From Azospirillum baldaniorum (GTDB lineage: Bacteria > Pseudomonadota > Alphaproteobacteria > Azospirillales > Azospirillaceae), in contig NZ_CP022253.1 of NCBI RefSeq assembly GCF_003119195.2, forward strand, positions 1,807,001 to 1,871,000: 64,000 nt of DNA, written 5' to 3'. Shown here one piece after another: positions 47,547 to 56,119 of the stretch (position 1 is the stretch's first letter; each line of letters begins with the position of its first letter). The notes beneath the pieces were generated by a model. The model worked only from the letters and a program-made list of their open reading frames with translations, had not been told where the DNA came from and did not search any database. A program made the position numbers and the translations under genes.

Positions 47547-48575
47547 TTACTTCGGCGTGCCTTTCCACACCTGGAACTGCGGCGTTTCCAGCAGCAGATC
47601 GGCGTGGCCGAAGGCCGTCTTGAACAGCTTGCCTACCCCCGCCGTCCGCTGGGTCACCGCGATCAGCGAGCCGCGCAGCTTCAGATACTGCTTGGTGCCG
47701 GCGACCAGCGCCTCCAGCATTCCGAAATCCTCGTCCTTGCCGCGGTGGAGCGGCGGGTTCGAGACGATCAGCCCGAAGCGTTCCCGCGCACCGAGCCCAG
47801 CCAGCCCGTCGCTCAGCACGCATTCCGCGTCCGGCACGTTCTGGCGGGCGGCGTGCAGAGCTACCGCGTCGATGTCCAGCAGGGTCAGCCGGGCGTCCGG
47901 CGTGCGCTCCCGCACCGCCCGCGCGATCACCCCGGCGCCGCAGCCGAAGTCCAGGACGGCGGTGCCAGCCGCGATCTCCGGCAGGACCTGGAGCAGGCAT
48001 TCCGTGCCGGTGTCGAGACGGCCATGGGCGAACAGGCCGGGGTAGGACACCAGATCCAGCGCCCCGTCGCGCCCCGGCAACGGCAGGGCCACGGTCTCCC
48101 GCCAATCCTCCAGATTGCCCTTGGCCGAATCGCTGGTCCGGCGGGTTTCCAGCAGACGGGCGCGGCGCTTGATGGTCAGCGTCTCCACGCCTTCCGCCAG
48201 CCCGTCAAAGCGCTTCGGTGCGGAGGTGATGCCCTCGTCGTTGCTGCCGGCGATCCACAGCGGCGCCCCCGCCGGCAGGCGGGCTGCCAGGGCGTGCAGC
48301 GCCATCTCGAAGGCGGCCCAGCCGCGCGGCAGGCGCAGGACCGCGCCATCGAAGGCGCCGTCCGCCGGCCAGGGCGTGGCCGGCTTGCCGTCCAGCCCCA
48401 GGCGGTGCCAGGAGACGACCTCCGCCCCGCCGTCGGCCAAGGCCTCTTCCATGGCGCCGTCGGTGTCGCCGGCCACCAGGATGCGGCCCTGCGGGCGGCG
48501 GTCGGCCAGGGCCTCCGCGGCGACGCCGGCCACGGTGGAATCGCGGTCGGTCGCGCGGTTGGACAATCGGCTCAC
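47547..48575 (-). CDS. rsmC: Class I SAM-dependent rRNA methyltransferase, RsmC/RlmG-like
   Basis: 342 residues made of two methyltransferase-like domains, as in RsmC: an N-terminal degenerate half (about 1-160) and a catalytic C-terminal half. The SAM site is VLDFGCGAGVIARAV, followed by LTLLDIDAVALHAARQN, and the catalytic motif SNPPLHRGKDEDF, an NPP-(F/L)-H type characteristic for guanine-N2 methylation in 16S rRNA. FAHGRLDTGTECLL is also typical. ATG at 48575. It converges end to end with the AraC gene and lies 28 bases after the smpB stop. Confidence 0.88.
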   Translation of the reverse strand: MSRLSNRATDRDSTVAGVAAEALADRRPQGRILVAGDTDGAMEEALADGGAEVVSWHRLGLDGKPATPWPADGAFDGAVLRLPRGWAAFEMALHALAARLPAGAPLWIAGSNDEGITSAPKRFDGLAEGVETLTIKRRARLLETRRTSDSAKGNLEDWRETVALPLPGRDGALDLVSYPGLFAHGRLDTGTECLLQVLPEIAAGTAVLDFGCGAGVIARAVRERTPDARLTLLDIDAVALHAARQNVPDAECVLSDGLAGLGARERFGLIVSNPPLHRGKDEDFGMLEALVAGTKQYLKLRGSLIAVTQRTAGVGKLFKTAFGHADLLLETPQFQVWKGTPK

Positions 48576-48603
48576 AAGCTCTTTCCCTTTATCCCCTGGT
48601 TCC

Positions 48604-49080
48604 TCAACCCTTGTCGCGCATCAGGCGCGCCTTGTCGCGCTGCCACGACCGTTCCTTCTCGGACTCGCGCTTGTCGTGCTTCTTCTTGCCAGTGGCGAGG
48701 CCGACCTCGACCTTGGCGATGCCGCGGTCGTTGAAGTAGACGGTCATCGGGATCAGCGTGATCCCCTTCTGCTTGATGGCGCCCATGAGCTTGCTCAGCT
48801 CGCGGCGGTGCACCAGCATCTTGCGCGGGCGCTTGGTCTCGTGCTGAAGCCAGCGTCCCGCCTGCCCGTATTCAGGGATGTAGGCGTTGAACAGGTACAG
48901 TTCCCCGTTCTTGAGGCCGGCGTACGCCTCGTTGATGCTGGCACGGCCGCCGCGCAACGACTTCACCTCGGTGCCGGTCAGGATCAGACCGGCCTCCAGG
49001 GTGTCTTCGATGAAATAGTCGAAGCGTGCGCGGCGGTTCTGTGCCGCCATGCGCCTTGGTTCGGGCTCGCGGGCGGCCAC
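48604..49080 (-). CDS. smpB: SsrA-binding protein SmpB
   Basis: 158 residues. Essential partner of tmRNA in rescuing stalled ribosomes. The family pattern is unbroken: [30 protein letters not shown] (pieces [15 protein letters not shown] and TGTEVKSLR), [35 protein letters not shown] and [21 protein letters not shown], ending in the Lys-rich tail [19 protein letters not shown] that enters the decoding site. It starts with GTG at 49080, five bases after AGGAGG. It follows dapA by 36 bases. The tmRNA gene itself is not in this window as far as I can see. Confidence 0.96.
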   Translation of the reverse strand: MAAREPEPRRMAAQNRRARFDYFIEDTLEAGLILTGTEVKSLRGGRASINEAYAGLKNGELYLFNAYIPEYGQAGRWLQHETKRPRKMLVHRRELSKLMGAIKQKGITLIPMTVYFNDRGIAKVEVGLATGKKKHDKRESEKERSWQRDKARLMRDKG

Positions 49081-49116
49081 GTATCCTCCTTCCCTGGGGC
49101 GGGATGCTGCCGTCCC

Positions 49117-49992
49117 TTAGGACAGCAGCCCGGCCTTCTTCATCGCGTCGCGGACGGTGGTCCGCGTGCTCTCCGACGCGGCGACCAGCGGCAGGCGAAC
49201 CTCGTCCGAGGACTTGCCGAGCAGGCTGGCGGCGTATTTCACCGGGGCCGGGCTCGTCTCCACGAACATGGAATCGTGCAGCGGGGTCAGCAGGTCGCGG
49301 TACTTGTAGGCGGTGGCGAGATCGCCCTTCCGCCAGGCGTCCTGCATCGCGGCGCACTGGGCCGGCGCGATGTTCGCCGTCACCGAGATGCAGCCGACGC
49401 CGCCCTGCGCGTTGAAGGCCAGCGCCGTCGCGTCCTCGCCCGAAAGCTGGATGAAGTCGGGACCGACGTCCTGCAGCAGGCGGACCGGGCGGGCCAGATC
49501 CGCCGTGGCGTCCTTCACGCCGATGATGTTCGGCAGCTTGGCGAGGCGGGCCATCGTTGCCACCGACATATCCACGACACTGCGGCCGGGAATGTTGTAG
49601 ATAACGATCGGCAAATCCGCCGCGTCATGGATCGCTTTGAAATGCTGGTACAGACCTTCTTGCGTCGGCTTGTTGTAATAGGGCGTGACGACCAGCGCCG
49701 CGGCGGCGCCGGCCTTCTTGGCGTGCTGGGTCAGCGAGATCGCCTCCTCGGTGGAGTTCGACCCGGTGCCGGCGACGACCGGAACCTTCCCGCCCGCGGC
49801 TTCGATGCACAGCTCGACGACCCGGTTGTGCTCCTCGTGGGAGAGGGTCGGCGACTCACCGGTGGTGCCGCAAGGCACGAGACCGTGGGTGCCCTGCGCA
49901 ACCTGCCACTCGACGAAGGACTGGAAGGCGGCCTCGTCCACTTTCCCGTTTTTAAACGGGGTCAAAAGAGCGACGATGGAACCGTACAACAT
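49117..49992 (-). CDS. dapA: 4-hydroxy-tetrahydrodipicolinate synthase
   Basis: 291 residues; first committed step to lysine and diaminopimelate, condensing aspartate semialdehyde with pyruvate. Typical start [20 protein letters not shown]. The catalytic pieces are visible: [28 protein letters not shown] with the Tyr of the proton relay, [13 protein letters not shown], and [12 protein letters not shown] with the Schiff-base Lys. ATG at 49992 is preferred, GGAGG being seven to eight bases upstream; an in-frame GTG at 50001 overlaps that site. Followed by smpB; divergent from the lytic transglycosylase gene, with 78 bases between. Confidence 0.95.
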   Translation of the reverse strand: MLYGSIVALLTPFKNGKVDEAAFQSFVEWQVAQGTHGLVPCGTTGESPTLSHEEHNRVVELCIEAAGGKVPVVAGTGSNSTEEAISLTQHAKKAGAAAALVVTPYYNKPTQEGLYQHFKAIHDAADLPIVIYNIPGRSVVDMSVATMARLAKLPNIIGVKDATADLARPVRLLQDVGPDFIQLSGEDATALAFNAQGGVGCISVTANIAPAQCAAMQDAWRKGDLATAYKYRDLLTPLHDSMFVETSPAPVKYAASLLGKSSDEVRLPLVAASESTRTTVRDAMKKAGLLS

Positions 49993-50070
49993 GCCTGCCA
50001 CCTCCGACGGACTACAAGAAAAGTGTCGCGCACCTTAGCCGCACCCGTTCCCCCGAGCAAGAGCGCCCGG

Positions 50071-52047
50071 ATGATCATCCGACATGCCACCCGTTCCGCC
50101 ACCCGTTCCGCCATTGCCGCCGCCCTGCTGGGGCTGATCGTGCTGGCCCAGCCCGCCGGGGCGGCCAGCCTGACGGCGCAGGACCTCGCCGTCTACCGGC
50201 AGGCCTTCAAGGCCGCCGACAACGACCGCCACGACGAGGCGCTGCGCATCGCCGCCCAGGCGTCCAACAAGCTGCCGGCCAAGGTGATCCGCTGGATGGC
50301 CCTGGCGACTCCCGGCGGCGGCAGCTTCGACGAGATCGCCGCCTTCATCCGCGAGAACGGCGACTGGCCCAACCAGGCGCAGCTTCGCCGTCAGGCGGAG
50401 AAGGCGATGCCCATCGACCTGGACGAGGACCGGGTGCTCGCTTGGTTCAAGCAGTACCCGCCCCTGTCCAACGAAGGCTTCATGCGCCACGCCGACACGC
50501 TGCTGGCGACCGGCAACGCCGAGCGGGCGGTGCGGATGGTGCGCGACCGCTGGGTGGAGGCGAATTTCACCTCCGCGGACGAGGAGCAGTTCCTGGCCCG
50601 CTACCGCTCCCACCTGCGCCAGCAGGAGCACAAGGCGCGCATCGACCGGCTGCTGTGGGAGCGCCAGGAAGCCGCGGTGCGCCGCATGCTGCCCTTCTTC
50701 GACGAAGCCTACGACCTGCTGATCGAGGCGCGGATCGCGCTGGACGGCGACGCCAAGAACGCCGACGCGGCCCTCGCCCGTGTCCCCGCCTCCCTGCGCA
50801 ATGACCCCGGCCTGCTGTTCGACCGCGCCCGCTACCGCCGCCGCAAGGGCGACGACGCAGGCGCGCTGGAGATCATCGCCCAGGCGCCCAAGGACATGGG
50901 CCGCCCGCAGGCTTGGTGGACGGAGCGCCACATCCTGGCCCGCCGCGCCATGGTGAACGGCGACCACAACCTCGCCTACCGTCTGGTGACGGCGCATGGG
51001 CAGACCGAGGGCAGCGGCGCGGCGGAGGCGGAATTCCTCGCCGGCTTCCTGGCGCTGCGCTTCCTCGACGATCCGTCGAGCGCCTTCAACCACTTCCACA
51101 AGCTCTACCGCTCCGTCGGCGCGCCGATCAGCAAGGCGCGCGGCGCCTATTGGTGCGGCCGCGCGGCCGAGGCGCTGGGCCAGACGGCGCAGGCCAAGGA
51201 CTGGTACGCCAAGGCCGCCCAGTACGGGACGACCTTCTACGGCCAGTTGGCCGCCCGCCACGCCGGGAACGGGCGCATCGCCCTGCCCGCCGAGCCGCGC
51301 GTGTCCAACGCCGACGCCACCGCCTTCGAGCGGCGGGAGGTGGTCCGCGTGACCAAGCTGCTGGCGGAGATCGAGGGCAACACCGACGAGCGGGTGACCG
51401 CCTTCCTGCGCCGCATCAGCCTCGACGCCAAGGAGCCGGCGGATTACGTGCTGGCCGCCAAGCTGGCCCGCGAGGTCGGGCGCCGCGACCTCGCCGTCGC
51501 CGCCGCGAAGGACGCCGCGCAGAACGACGTGTTCCTGGTGGAAGCCGGCTACCCGATGATCGAGAGCCGGCCGGCCGCTCCGGAAATCGCCCTGGTGCAC
51601 GCCATCATCCGGCAGGAGAGCACCTTCAACACCCGCGTGGTGTCGTCGGCCGGGGCGCGCGGCCTGATGCAGCTCATGCCCGGAACGGCGCAGCTGGTCG
51701 CCGGCAAGCTGGGCGTCAAGCACGACACCGCCAAGCTGATCAGCGACCCGGACTACAACGTGCGGCTCGGCTCGACCTATCTGGCGGACATGATCGACCG
51801 CTTCAACGGCTCCTACATCATGGCCATCGCCGCCTACAACGCCGGCCCGACCCGCGTGCGTCAATGGATCGACACCTACGGCGACCCGCGCGGCGAAGCC
51901 ATCGACGCCGTGGACTGGCTGGAACTGATTCCGATTTACGAAACCCGCAACTACGTGCAGCGGGTCATGGAGGCCATGCTGGTCTACCGCGCGCGCATCC
52001 AGGGCGCCAAGGCGGAGCTGAATCTGGACAAGGAAATTCGACGATGA
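50071..52047 (+). CDS. Soluble lytic murein transglycosylase (Slt70-like)
   Basis: 658 residues with a signal peptide (AIAAALLGLIVLAQPAGA). A long alpha-superhelical U-domain with TPR-like repeats (about 30-490) leads into the catalytic SLT domain at the end: ALVHAIIRQESTFNTRVVS with the catalytic Glu, then GARGLMQLMPGTAQLVA, NVRLGSTYLADMIDRFNGSY, AIAAYNAGPTRVRQW and YETRNYVQRVMEAMLVYR. The enzyme cleaves peptidoglycan glycan strands to 1,6-anhydro ends. The true start is ATG 50071; the much longer open frame upstream is the reverse of dapA and smpB. Promoter must lie in the short gap to dapA. Confidence 0.93.
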   Translation: MIIRHATRSATRSAIAAALLGLIVLAQPAGAASLTAQDLAVYRQAFKAADNDRHDEALRIAAQASNKLPAKVIRWMALATPGGGSFDEIAAFIRENGDWPNQAQLRRQAEKAMPIDLDEDRVLAWFKQYPPLSNEGFMRHADTLLATGNAERAVRMVRDRWVEANFTSADEEQFLARYRSHLRQQEHKARIDRLLWERQEAAVRRMLPFFDEAYDLLIEARIALDGDAKNADAALARVPASLRNDPGLLFDRARYRRRKGDDAGALEIIAQAPKDMGRPQAWWTERHILARRAMVNGDHNLAYRLVTAHGQTEGSGAAEAEFLAGFLALRFLDDPSSAFNHFHKLYRSVGAPISKARGAYWCGRAAEALGQTAQAKDWYAKAAQYGTTFYGQLAARHAGNGRIALPAEPRVSNADATAFERREVVRVTKLLAEIEGNTDERVTAFLRRISLDAKEPADYVLAAKLAREVGRRDLAVAAAKDAAQNDVFLVEAGYPMIESRPAAPEIALVHAIIRQESTFNTRVVSSAGARGLMQLMPGTAQLVAGKLGVKHDTAKLISDPDYNVRLGSTYLADMIDRFNGSYIMAIAAYNAGPTRVRQWIDTYGDPRGEAIDAVDWLELIPIYETRNYVQRVMEAMLVYRARIQGAKAELNLDKEIRR

Positions 52048-52225
52048 ATTCCCGACGGTCCCTCGCCCATAACGGACGAGGGACCATCGCATCGATCAAA
52101 AACGAATATTCGAAAGTCACAAAAGCCGGCTTATCTCTGTCACATACCAAAATCGAAATCGTCCAATTTTTGACGTTTTCGTCTGAAGTGGTAACTCTTC
52201 TTCCTGCCCGGAAGATGAATTGCAT

Positions 52226-52241
52226 TTAATGCTCTATTAAC
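52226..52241. promoter_or_regulatory. CtrA-type binding site upstream of a small gene
   Basis: TTAATGCTCTATTAAC is an exact TTAA-N7-TTAAC, the full CtrA consensus, in a 263-base AT-rich gap. It lies 70-85 bases before the ATG of the 75-residue gene. No other gene starts nearby on the plus strand. Confidence 0.7.
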
Positions 52242-52310
52242 CACAACCCTACAGAATTCCCACGCACGGACGGACCGTGTTTCTCTTTATTCCGTGATTG
52301 GGAGCCTACC

Positions 52311-52538
52311 ATGCCAGCACCGATGGTCGCCGATGAAGTCCGCCAGGCGTGCCGCATCCACGCGCGCCTTTTAGACGCCTTCATCTCCTTGACGGAACAG
52401 GAACTGGCGGAGCTCGCCCCTGGTTTCGCCGAGGAAAGCCTCATGGAATCGCTGGAGAAGATGCGCGCCGCCCGCAAGAGCTACGGCGCCCTGGGCGGTG
52501 TCGTCGCCCTGGAGGTGGTGGCGTCGAACGCCGCCTGA
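52311..52538 (+). CDS. Small hypothetical protein
   Basis: 75 residues, no family recognised. It is mildly acidic and helical, with RIHARLLDAFISLTEQELAEL and ESLMESLEKMRAARKSYGAL. The ATG at 52311 has a GGGAG site six bases upstream, and the sequence shows normal GC-rich third positions, so it is probably real. A perfect CtrA-type site upstream suggests a cell-cycle- or motility-linked role, which is inference only. It converges with mltG, 49 bases away. Confidence 0.65.
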   Translation: MPAPMVADEVRQACRIHARLLDAFISLTEQELAELAPGFAEESLMESLEKMRAARKSYGALGGVVALEVVASNAA

Positions 52539-52587
52539 CCAAGGGCGTTGCGTTCGGGTCGGCCTTCCGTTCGGGAACAGGGGACCG

Positions 52588-53589
52588 CTAATCCTGCGGC
52601 GTGTCCCCGTTGCCCGCACCGCCCGACTGCCGGCGCTGCACCTCGCGCCACTTGGCGACGTTGCGGTTGTGATCCGGCAAAGTCTTCGCAAAGACATGCC
52701 CGCCGGTGCCATCGGCGACGAAATACAGGAAGTCGTGCTTTTCCGGGTGCAAAGCCGCCTGGATGGACGCCCGCCCCGGGTTGGCGATCGGCCCCGGCGG
52801 AAGCCCTGCCGCGACGTAGGTGTTGTAGGGCGACTCGAATTTCCAGTCGTTGCGGGTCAAGGCCCGCCCCAACTCCCCGCTGCCATCGGTCAGCGCGTAG
52901 ATCACCGTCGGGTCCGACTGGAGCTTCATGCCGGTCTCCAGGCGGTTGACGAAGACGCCTGCGACCTTGGCGCGCTCAGCCGCGACACCGGTTTCCTTCT
53001 CCACGATGGACGCCATGGTCAGCGCCTGCTGCGGAGTCTCGTAAGGCAGGTCCGGACCGCGGTTCTTCCAGGCGTCGTTCAGAGCCTGGGTCATGGCGTG
53101 CTGCATCCGCTCGACCAGGGCCGAGCGCGAATCGCCATAAGAATAGTGATAGGTTTCAGGCAGTACGGTCCCGTTCTTCGGAGCCGCCTTCACCTCGCCG
53201 GTCAACGCCGGCTCGGCGTCGAGCAGGGCAACCACCTGGGCGGAGGTCAACCCTTCCGGCACCGTGAAGCGGCGGACCACGGTCTTGCCCTGGCGCAGCA
53301 TCTCCAGCACGCCATCGACGCTGATGCCCGCCGGGAACGCGTACTCGCCGGCCTTCAGCGGCCCCTGGAGCTTGGCGGCGAACAGGAAGAGAATTGGCGA
53401 TTCGACGACCCCAGCGTCTTCGAGGGTCAGCGCAATGGCTTCCAGCCCGCTTCCACGTGGAATGACGACCGTCTCGGCGTGCTCAAGCGGTCCGGGGGCC
53501 ATCACGCGGAGGGCACCCCAGAACACCAACCCGCTGCCCGCGGTGAGGACGGTCAACGCCCCCGCCGCGATTCGGAGGCCCCAACCCAT
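52588..53589 (-). CDS. mltG: Endolytic transglycosylase MltG
   Basis: 333 residues of the YceG-like family. One N-terminal membrane helix (LRIAAGALTVLTAGSGLVFWG) anchors it in the inner membrane. The catalytic Glu lies in MASIVEKETG, preceded by the LysM-like part VIPRGSGLEAIALTLEDAGV. YVAAGLPPGPIANPGRASIQ and DFLYFVADGTGGHVFAKT are highly conserved in MltG. It cuts nascent glycan strands and so sets their length. It follows fabF in the same direction with 26 bases between; the fab-mltG order is common in proteobacteria. Confidence 0.95.
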   Translation of the reverse strand: MGWGLRIAAGALTVLTAGSGLVFWGALRVMAPGPLEHAETVVIPRGSGLEAIALTLEDAGVVESPILFLFAAKLQGPLKAGEYAFPAGISVDGVLEMLRQGKTVVRRFTVPEGLTSAQVVALLDAEPALTGEVKAAPKNGTVLPETYHYSYGDSRSALVERMQHAMTQALNDAWKNRGPDLPYETPQQALTMASIVEKETGVAAERAKVAGVFVNRLETGMKLQSDPTVIYALTDGSGELGRALTRNDWKFESPYNTYVAAGLPPGPIANPGRASIQAALHPEKHDFLYFVADGTGGHVFAKTLPDHNRNVAKWREVQRRQSGGAGNGDTPQD

Positions 53590-53615
53590 CGGCGGTCTCC
53601 GCGATGCTTCGCCGC

Positions 53616-54878
53616 TCAGGCGAATTCCTTGAAGACCAGGGAGGCGTTGGTGCCGCCGAAGCCGAAGGAGTTCGACAGCGCGGCCCGCACGCGGCGCTCC
53701 TGCGCAACCTTCGGAACGAGGTTGACGCCGAGGCAGCTCTCCGAGGGATTCTCAAGGTTCAGCGTCGGCGGAACCAGGCTGTGGTTGATCGCCTTGATCG
53801 AGTAGATCGCCTCGACCGCACCGGCGGCTCCCAGCAGGTGGCCGATGGCCGACTTGGTGGAGGACATGGCGACGTTGTCCATCGCCGCGCCGAACAGCCG
53901 CTTCACCGCGCCCAGCTCGATCTCGTCACCCAGCGGCGTCGAGGTGCCGTGCGCGTTGACGTAGTCGATGTCCGACGGCTCCATCCCGGCCCGCTTCAGC
54001 GCGTTGCGCATGGCGCGGAAGCCGCCGTTGCCATCCTCCGCCGGGGCGGAGATGTGGTAGGCGTCGCCGGACATGCCGTAGCCGACCACTTCGGCGTAGA
54101 TGTGGGCGCCACGCTTCTTGGCGTGCTCCAGCTCCTCAAGGACGACGACACCGGCGCCCTCGCCGATCACGAAGCCGTCACGGTCCTTGTCGTAGGGACG
54201 CGACGCCTTTTCCGGCGTGTCGTTGAAATTCGTGGACAGGGCGCGCATGGCGGCAAAACCGCCGACGCCCAGGCGGCTGACCGCCGCTTCCGTGCCGCCC
54301 GCGACCATCACGTCCGCGTCGCCCAGCATGATCAGGCGCGAAGCGTCGCCGATGGCGTGCGCGCCGGTCGAGCAGGCCGTGACCACCGCGTGGTTCGGTC
54401 CCTTGAAGCCATGCTGGATGGAGATGTGGCCGGACGCCAGATTGATGAGGCAGGCCGGAATGAAGAAGGGGGAGATGCGGCGCGGGCCTTTTTCGGCCAG
54501 GGTGACCGCACCATCGGCGATGCCCGGCAGGCCGCCGATGCCCGAGCCCACCATGACGCCGGTGAGTTCGCGCTCTTCCTCGGTCTGGGGAACCCAGCCG
54601 GAATCCTTGATCGCTTCGTGGGCGGCGGCGATGGCGAAGATGATGAAATCGTCCATCTTCCGCTGGTCCTTCGGCGGAACGAAGGCATCGGGGTTGAACA
54701 ACCCGTCGCCATCCCCGCGCGGAACCTGCCCGGCAACTTTCGAGGCCAGATCGGAGGCGTCAAAACCCGTGATGGCGCGGATGCCCGATTGGCTGGCGGT
54801 CAGACGCTCCCAGTTGAGCTTGTGGCCGACACCGAGCGGCGTGACCAGACCAAGGCCGGTAACGACGACACGTCTCAT
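53616..54878 (-). CDS. fabF: 3-oxoacyl-ACP synthase II
   Basis: 420 residues; condensing enzyme of fatty acid elongation. The Cys-His-His triad is present: TACSTGAHAIGDA (Cys), YVNAHGTSTPLGDEIE (His) and SAIGHLLGAAGAVEA (His). The start MRRVVVTGLGLVTPLG is exactly that of FabF. It follows acpP by 86 bases, with a hairpin in the gap, and precedes mltG by 26 bases. Together with fabD, fabG and acpP it forms the standard fatty-acid cluster. Confidence 0.96.
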   Translation of the reverse strand: MRRVVVTGLGLVTPLGVGHKLNWERLTASQSGIRAITGFDASDLASKVAGQVPRGDGDGLFNPDAFVPPKDQRKMDDFIIFAIAAAHEAIKDSGWVPQTEEERELTGVMVGSGIGGLPGIADGAVTLAEKGPRRISPFFIPACLINLASGHISIQHGFKGPNHAVVTACSTGAHAIGDASRLIMLGDADVMVAGGTEAAVSRLGVGGFAAMRALSTNFNDTPEKASRPYDKDRDGFVIGEGAGVVVLEELEHAKKRGAHIYAEVVGYGMSGDAYHISAPAEDGNGGFRAMRNALKRAGMEPSDIDYVNAHGTSTPLGDEIELGAVKRLFGAAMDNVAMSSTKSAIGHLLGAAGAVEAIYSIKAINHSLVPPTLNLENPSESCLGVNLVPKVAQERRVRAALSNSFGFGGTNASLVFKEFA

Positions 54879-54916
54879 GGGGTATTCCTTGACCTTTCCT
54901 CGGAAAACTCAGCGAC

Positions 54917-54946
54917 GGCCAGGCCACTTTGGAAAGCTGCCTGGCC
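54917..54946 (-). terminator. Hairpin between acpP and fabF
   Basis: An 8-bp perfect stem (54939-54946 with 54917-54924, arm GGCCAGGC) lies after the acpP stop. On the minus strand only GAGTTTTCC follows, a weak U-tract. It probably lets acpP mRNA accumulate above fabF, as the carrier protein is needed in large amounts. Confidence 0.5.
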
Positions 54947-54964
54947 TTCTTGCGCCACGCCTGA

Positions 54965-55204
54965 TCAGGCCGCGGCGTTCGCCTTGATGAAGTCGATGGC
55001 GTCCTTCACCGTCAGAATCTTCTCGGCGGCGTCGTCCGGAATCTCGCAGCCGAACTCTTCCTCGAAAGCCATAACCAGCTCGACCGTGTCGAGGCTGTCG
55101 GCGCCGAGATCGTCGATGAAGGAGGCGTTCTCCGTCACCTTCGACTCCTCGACCCCGAGGTGGTCCACAACGATCTTCTTAACGCGCTCGGCGACATCGC
55201 TCAT
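54965..55204 (-). CDS. acpP: Acyl carrier protein
   Basis: 79 residues, strongly acidic, carrier of growing acyl chains. The phosphopantetheine attachment Ser is in [20 protein letters not shown], and the start [18 protein letters not shown] is typical. It follows fabG by 169 bases and precedes fabF. That distance allows a promoter of its own, in line with the high level of this protein. Confidence 0.97.
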   Translation of the reverse strand: MSDVAERVKKIVVDHLGVEESKVTENASFIDDLGADSLDTVELVMAFEEEFGCEIPDDAAEKILTVKDAIDFIKANAAA

Positions 55205-55373
55205 TTTTTAAGACCTTCCAATCCTTGAGACCGCTCGGGCGAATTCGGCCGGCTCAACACGCGGCTGCGTGCCTTCCTGCCACAAAAAGCCCCGTCCGAT
55301 AACACATTTTTACAGCCTTGACCAGCGCCCGCGGGAGCCGGTCCGAACCTGTGGTTCAGGCAGCGAATCCGCC

Positions 55374-56111
55374 TCAGATCATGGCCATGCCGCCGTTGAT
55401 GTGCAGCGTCTGGCCGGTGACATAGGCGGCCTCATCGCTCGCCAGGTACACGACTCCGGCGGCGATTTCCCCCGGCTCGCCCATGCGGCCGGAAGGAATG
55501 GCGGTGAGCAGCTTGTCCTTCTGCTCGGAATTCAGGGCGTCGGTCATCGCCGTGGTGATGAAACCCGGCGCGACGCAGTTCACGGTGATGCCGCGCGACG
55601 CGACCTCCGCGGCCAGCGACTTCGACATGCCGATCATGCCGGCCTTGGAGGCGGCGTAGTTGGCCTGGCCGGGGTTGCCGGTGACGCCGACGATCGAGGT
55701 GATGCCGATGATGCGGCCCCAGCGGCGCTTCATCATGCCGCGCAGCACCGCGCGCGACAGGCGGAAGGCGGCGGTCAGGTTGACGTCCAGCACCGACTGC
55801 CAGTCGTCGTCCTTCATGCGCATGGCCAGCTGGTCGCGGGTCAGGCCGGCGTTGTTCACCAGGATGTCGATCTGGCCGAGGGCGGCCTCCGCGTCCTTGG
55901 CGAGCTGCTCGGTCCCGGCGGCATCGGCGAGGTTGCCGGGCACAACCAGGGCGCGCTCGCCCAGCTCGGCGGCGAGCGCCTCCAGCGGGGCGACGCGGGT
56001 GCCGGACAGGGCGACGGTGGCGCCCTGCGCGTGCAGCGCGCGGGCGATCTGCGCCCCGATGCCACCCGAGGCGCCGGTGACCAGCGCCTTCTTTCCGGTC
56101 AGGTCGAACAT
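55374..56111 (-). CDS. fabG: 3-oxoacyl-ACP reductase
   Basis: 245 residues of the short-chain dehydrogenase family; reduces 3-oxoacyl-ACP with NADPH. MFDLTGKKALVTGASGGIG gives the nucleotide loop, NNAGLTRD the next motif, and the catalytic Ser and Tyr-Lys lie in ITSIVGVTGNPGQANYAASKAG. It ends GQTLHINGGMAMI, as FabG does. ATG at 56111, eight bases after the fabD stop; the longer reading upstream is the fabD gene in another frame. Confidence 0.96.
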   Translation of the reverse strand: MFDLTGKKALVTGASGGIGAQIARALHAQGATVALSGTRVAPLEALAAELGERALVVPGNLADAAGTEQLAKDAEAALGQIDILVNNAGLTRDQLAMRMKDDDWQSVLDVNLTAAFRLSRAVLRGMMKRRWGRIIGITSIVGVTGNPGQANYAASKAGMIGMSKSLAAEVASRGITVNCVAPGFITTAMTDALNSEQKDKLLTAIPSGRMGEPGEIAAGVVYLASDEAAYVTGQTLHINGGMAMI

Positions 56112-56119
56112 GGAATGCC

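Noticed and set aside
48115..50070. Long N-terminal extension of the lytic transglycosylase frame
   Set aside because: It is the reverse of rsmC, smpB and dapA; a signal peptide begins at the ATG at 50071.
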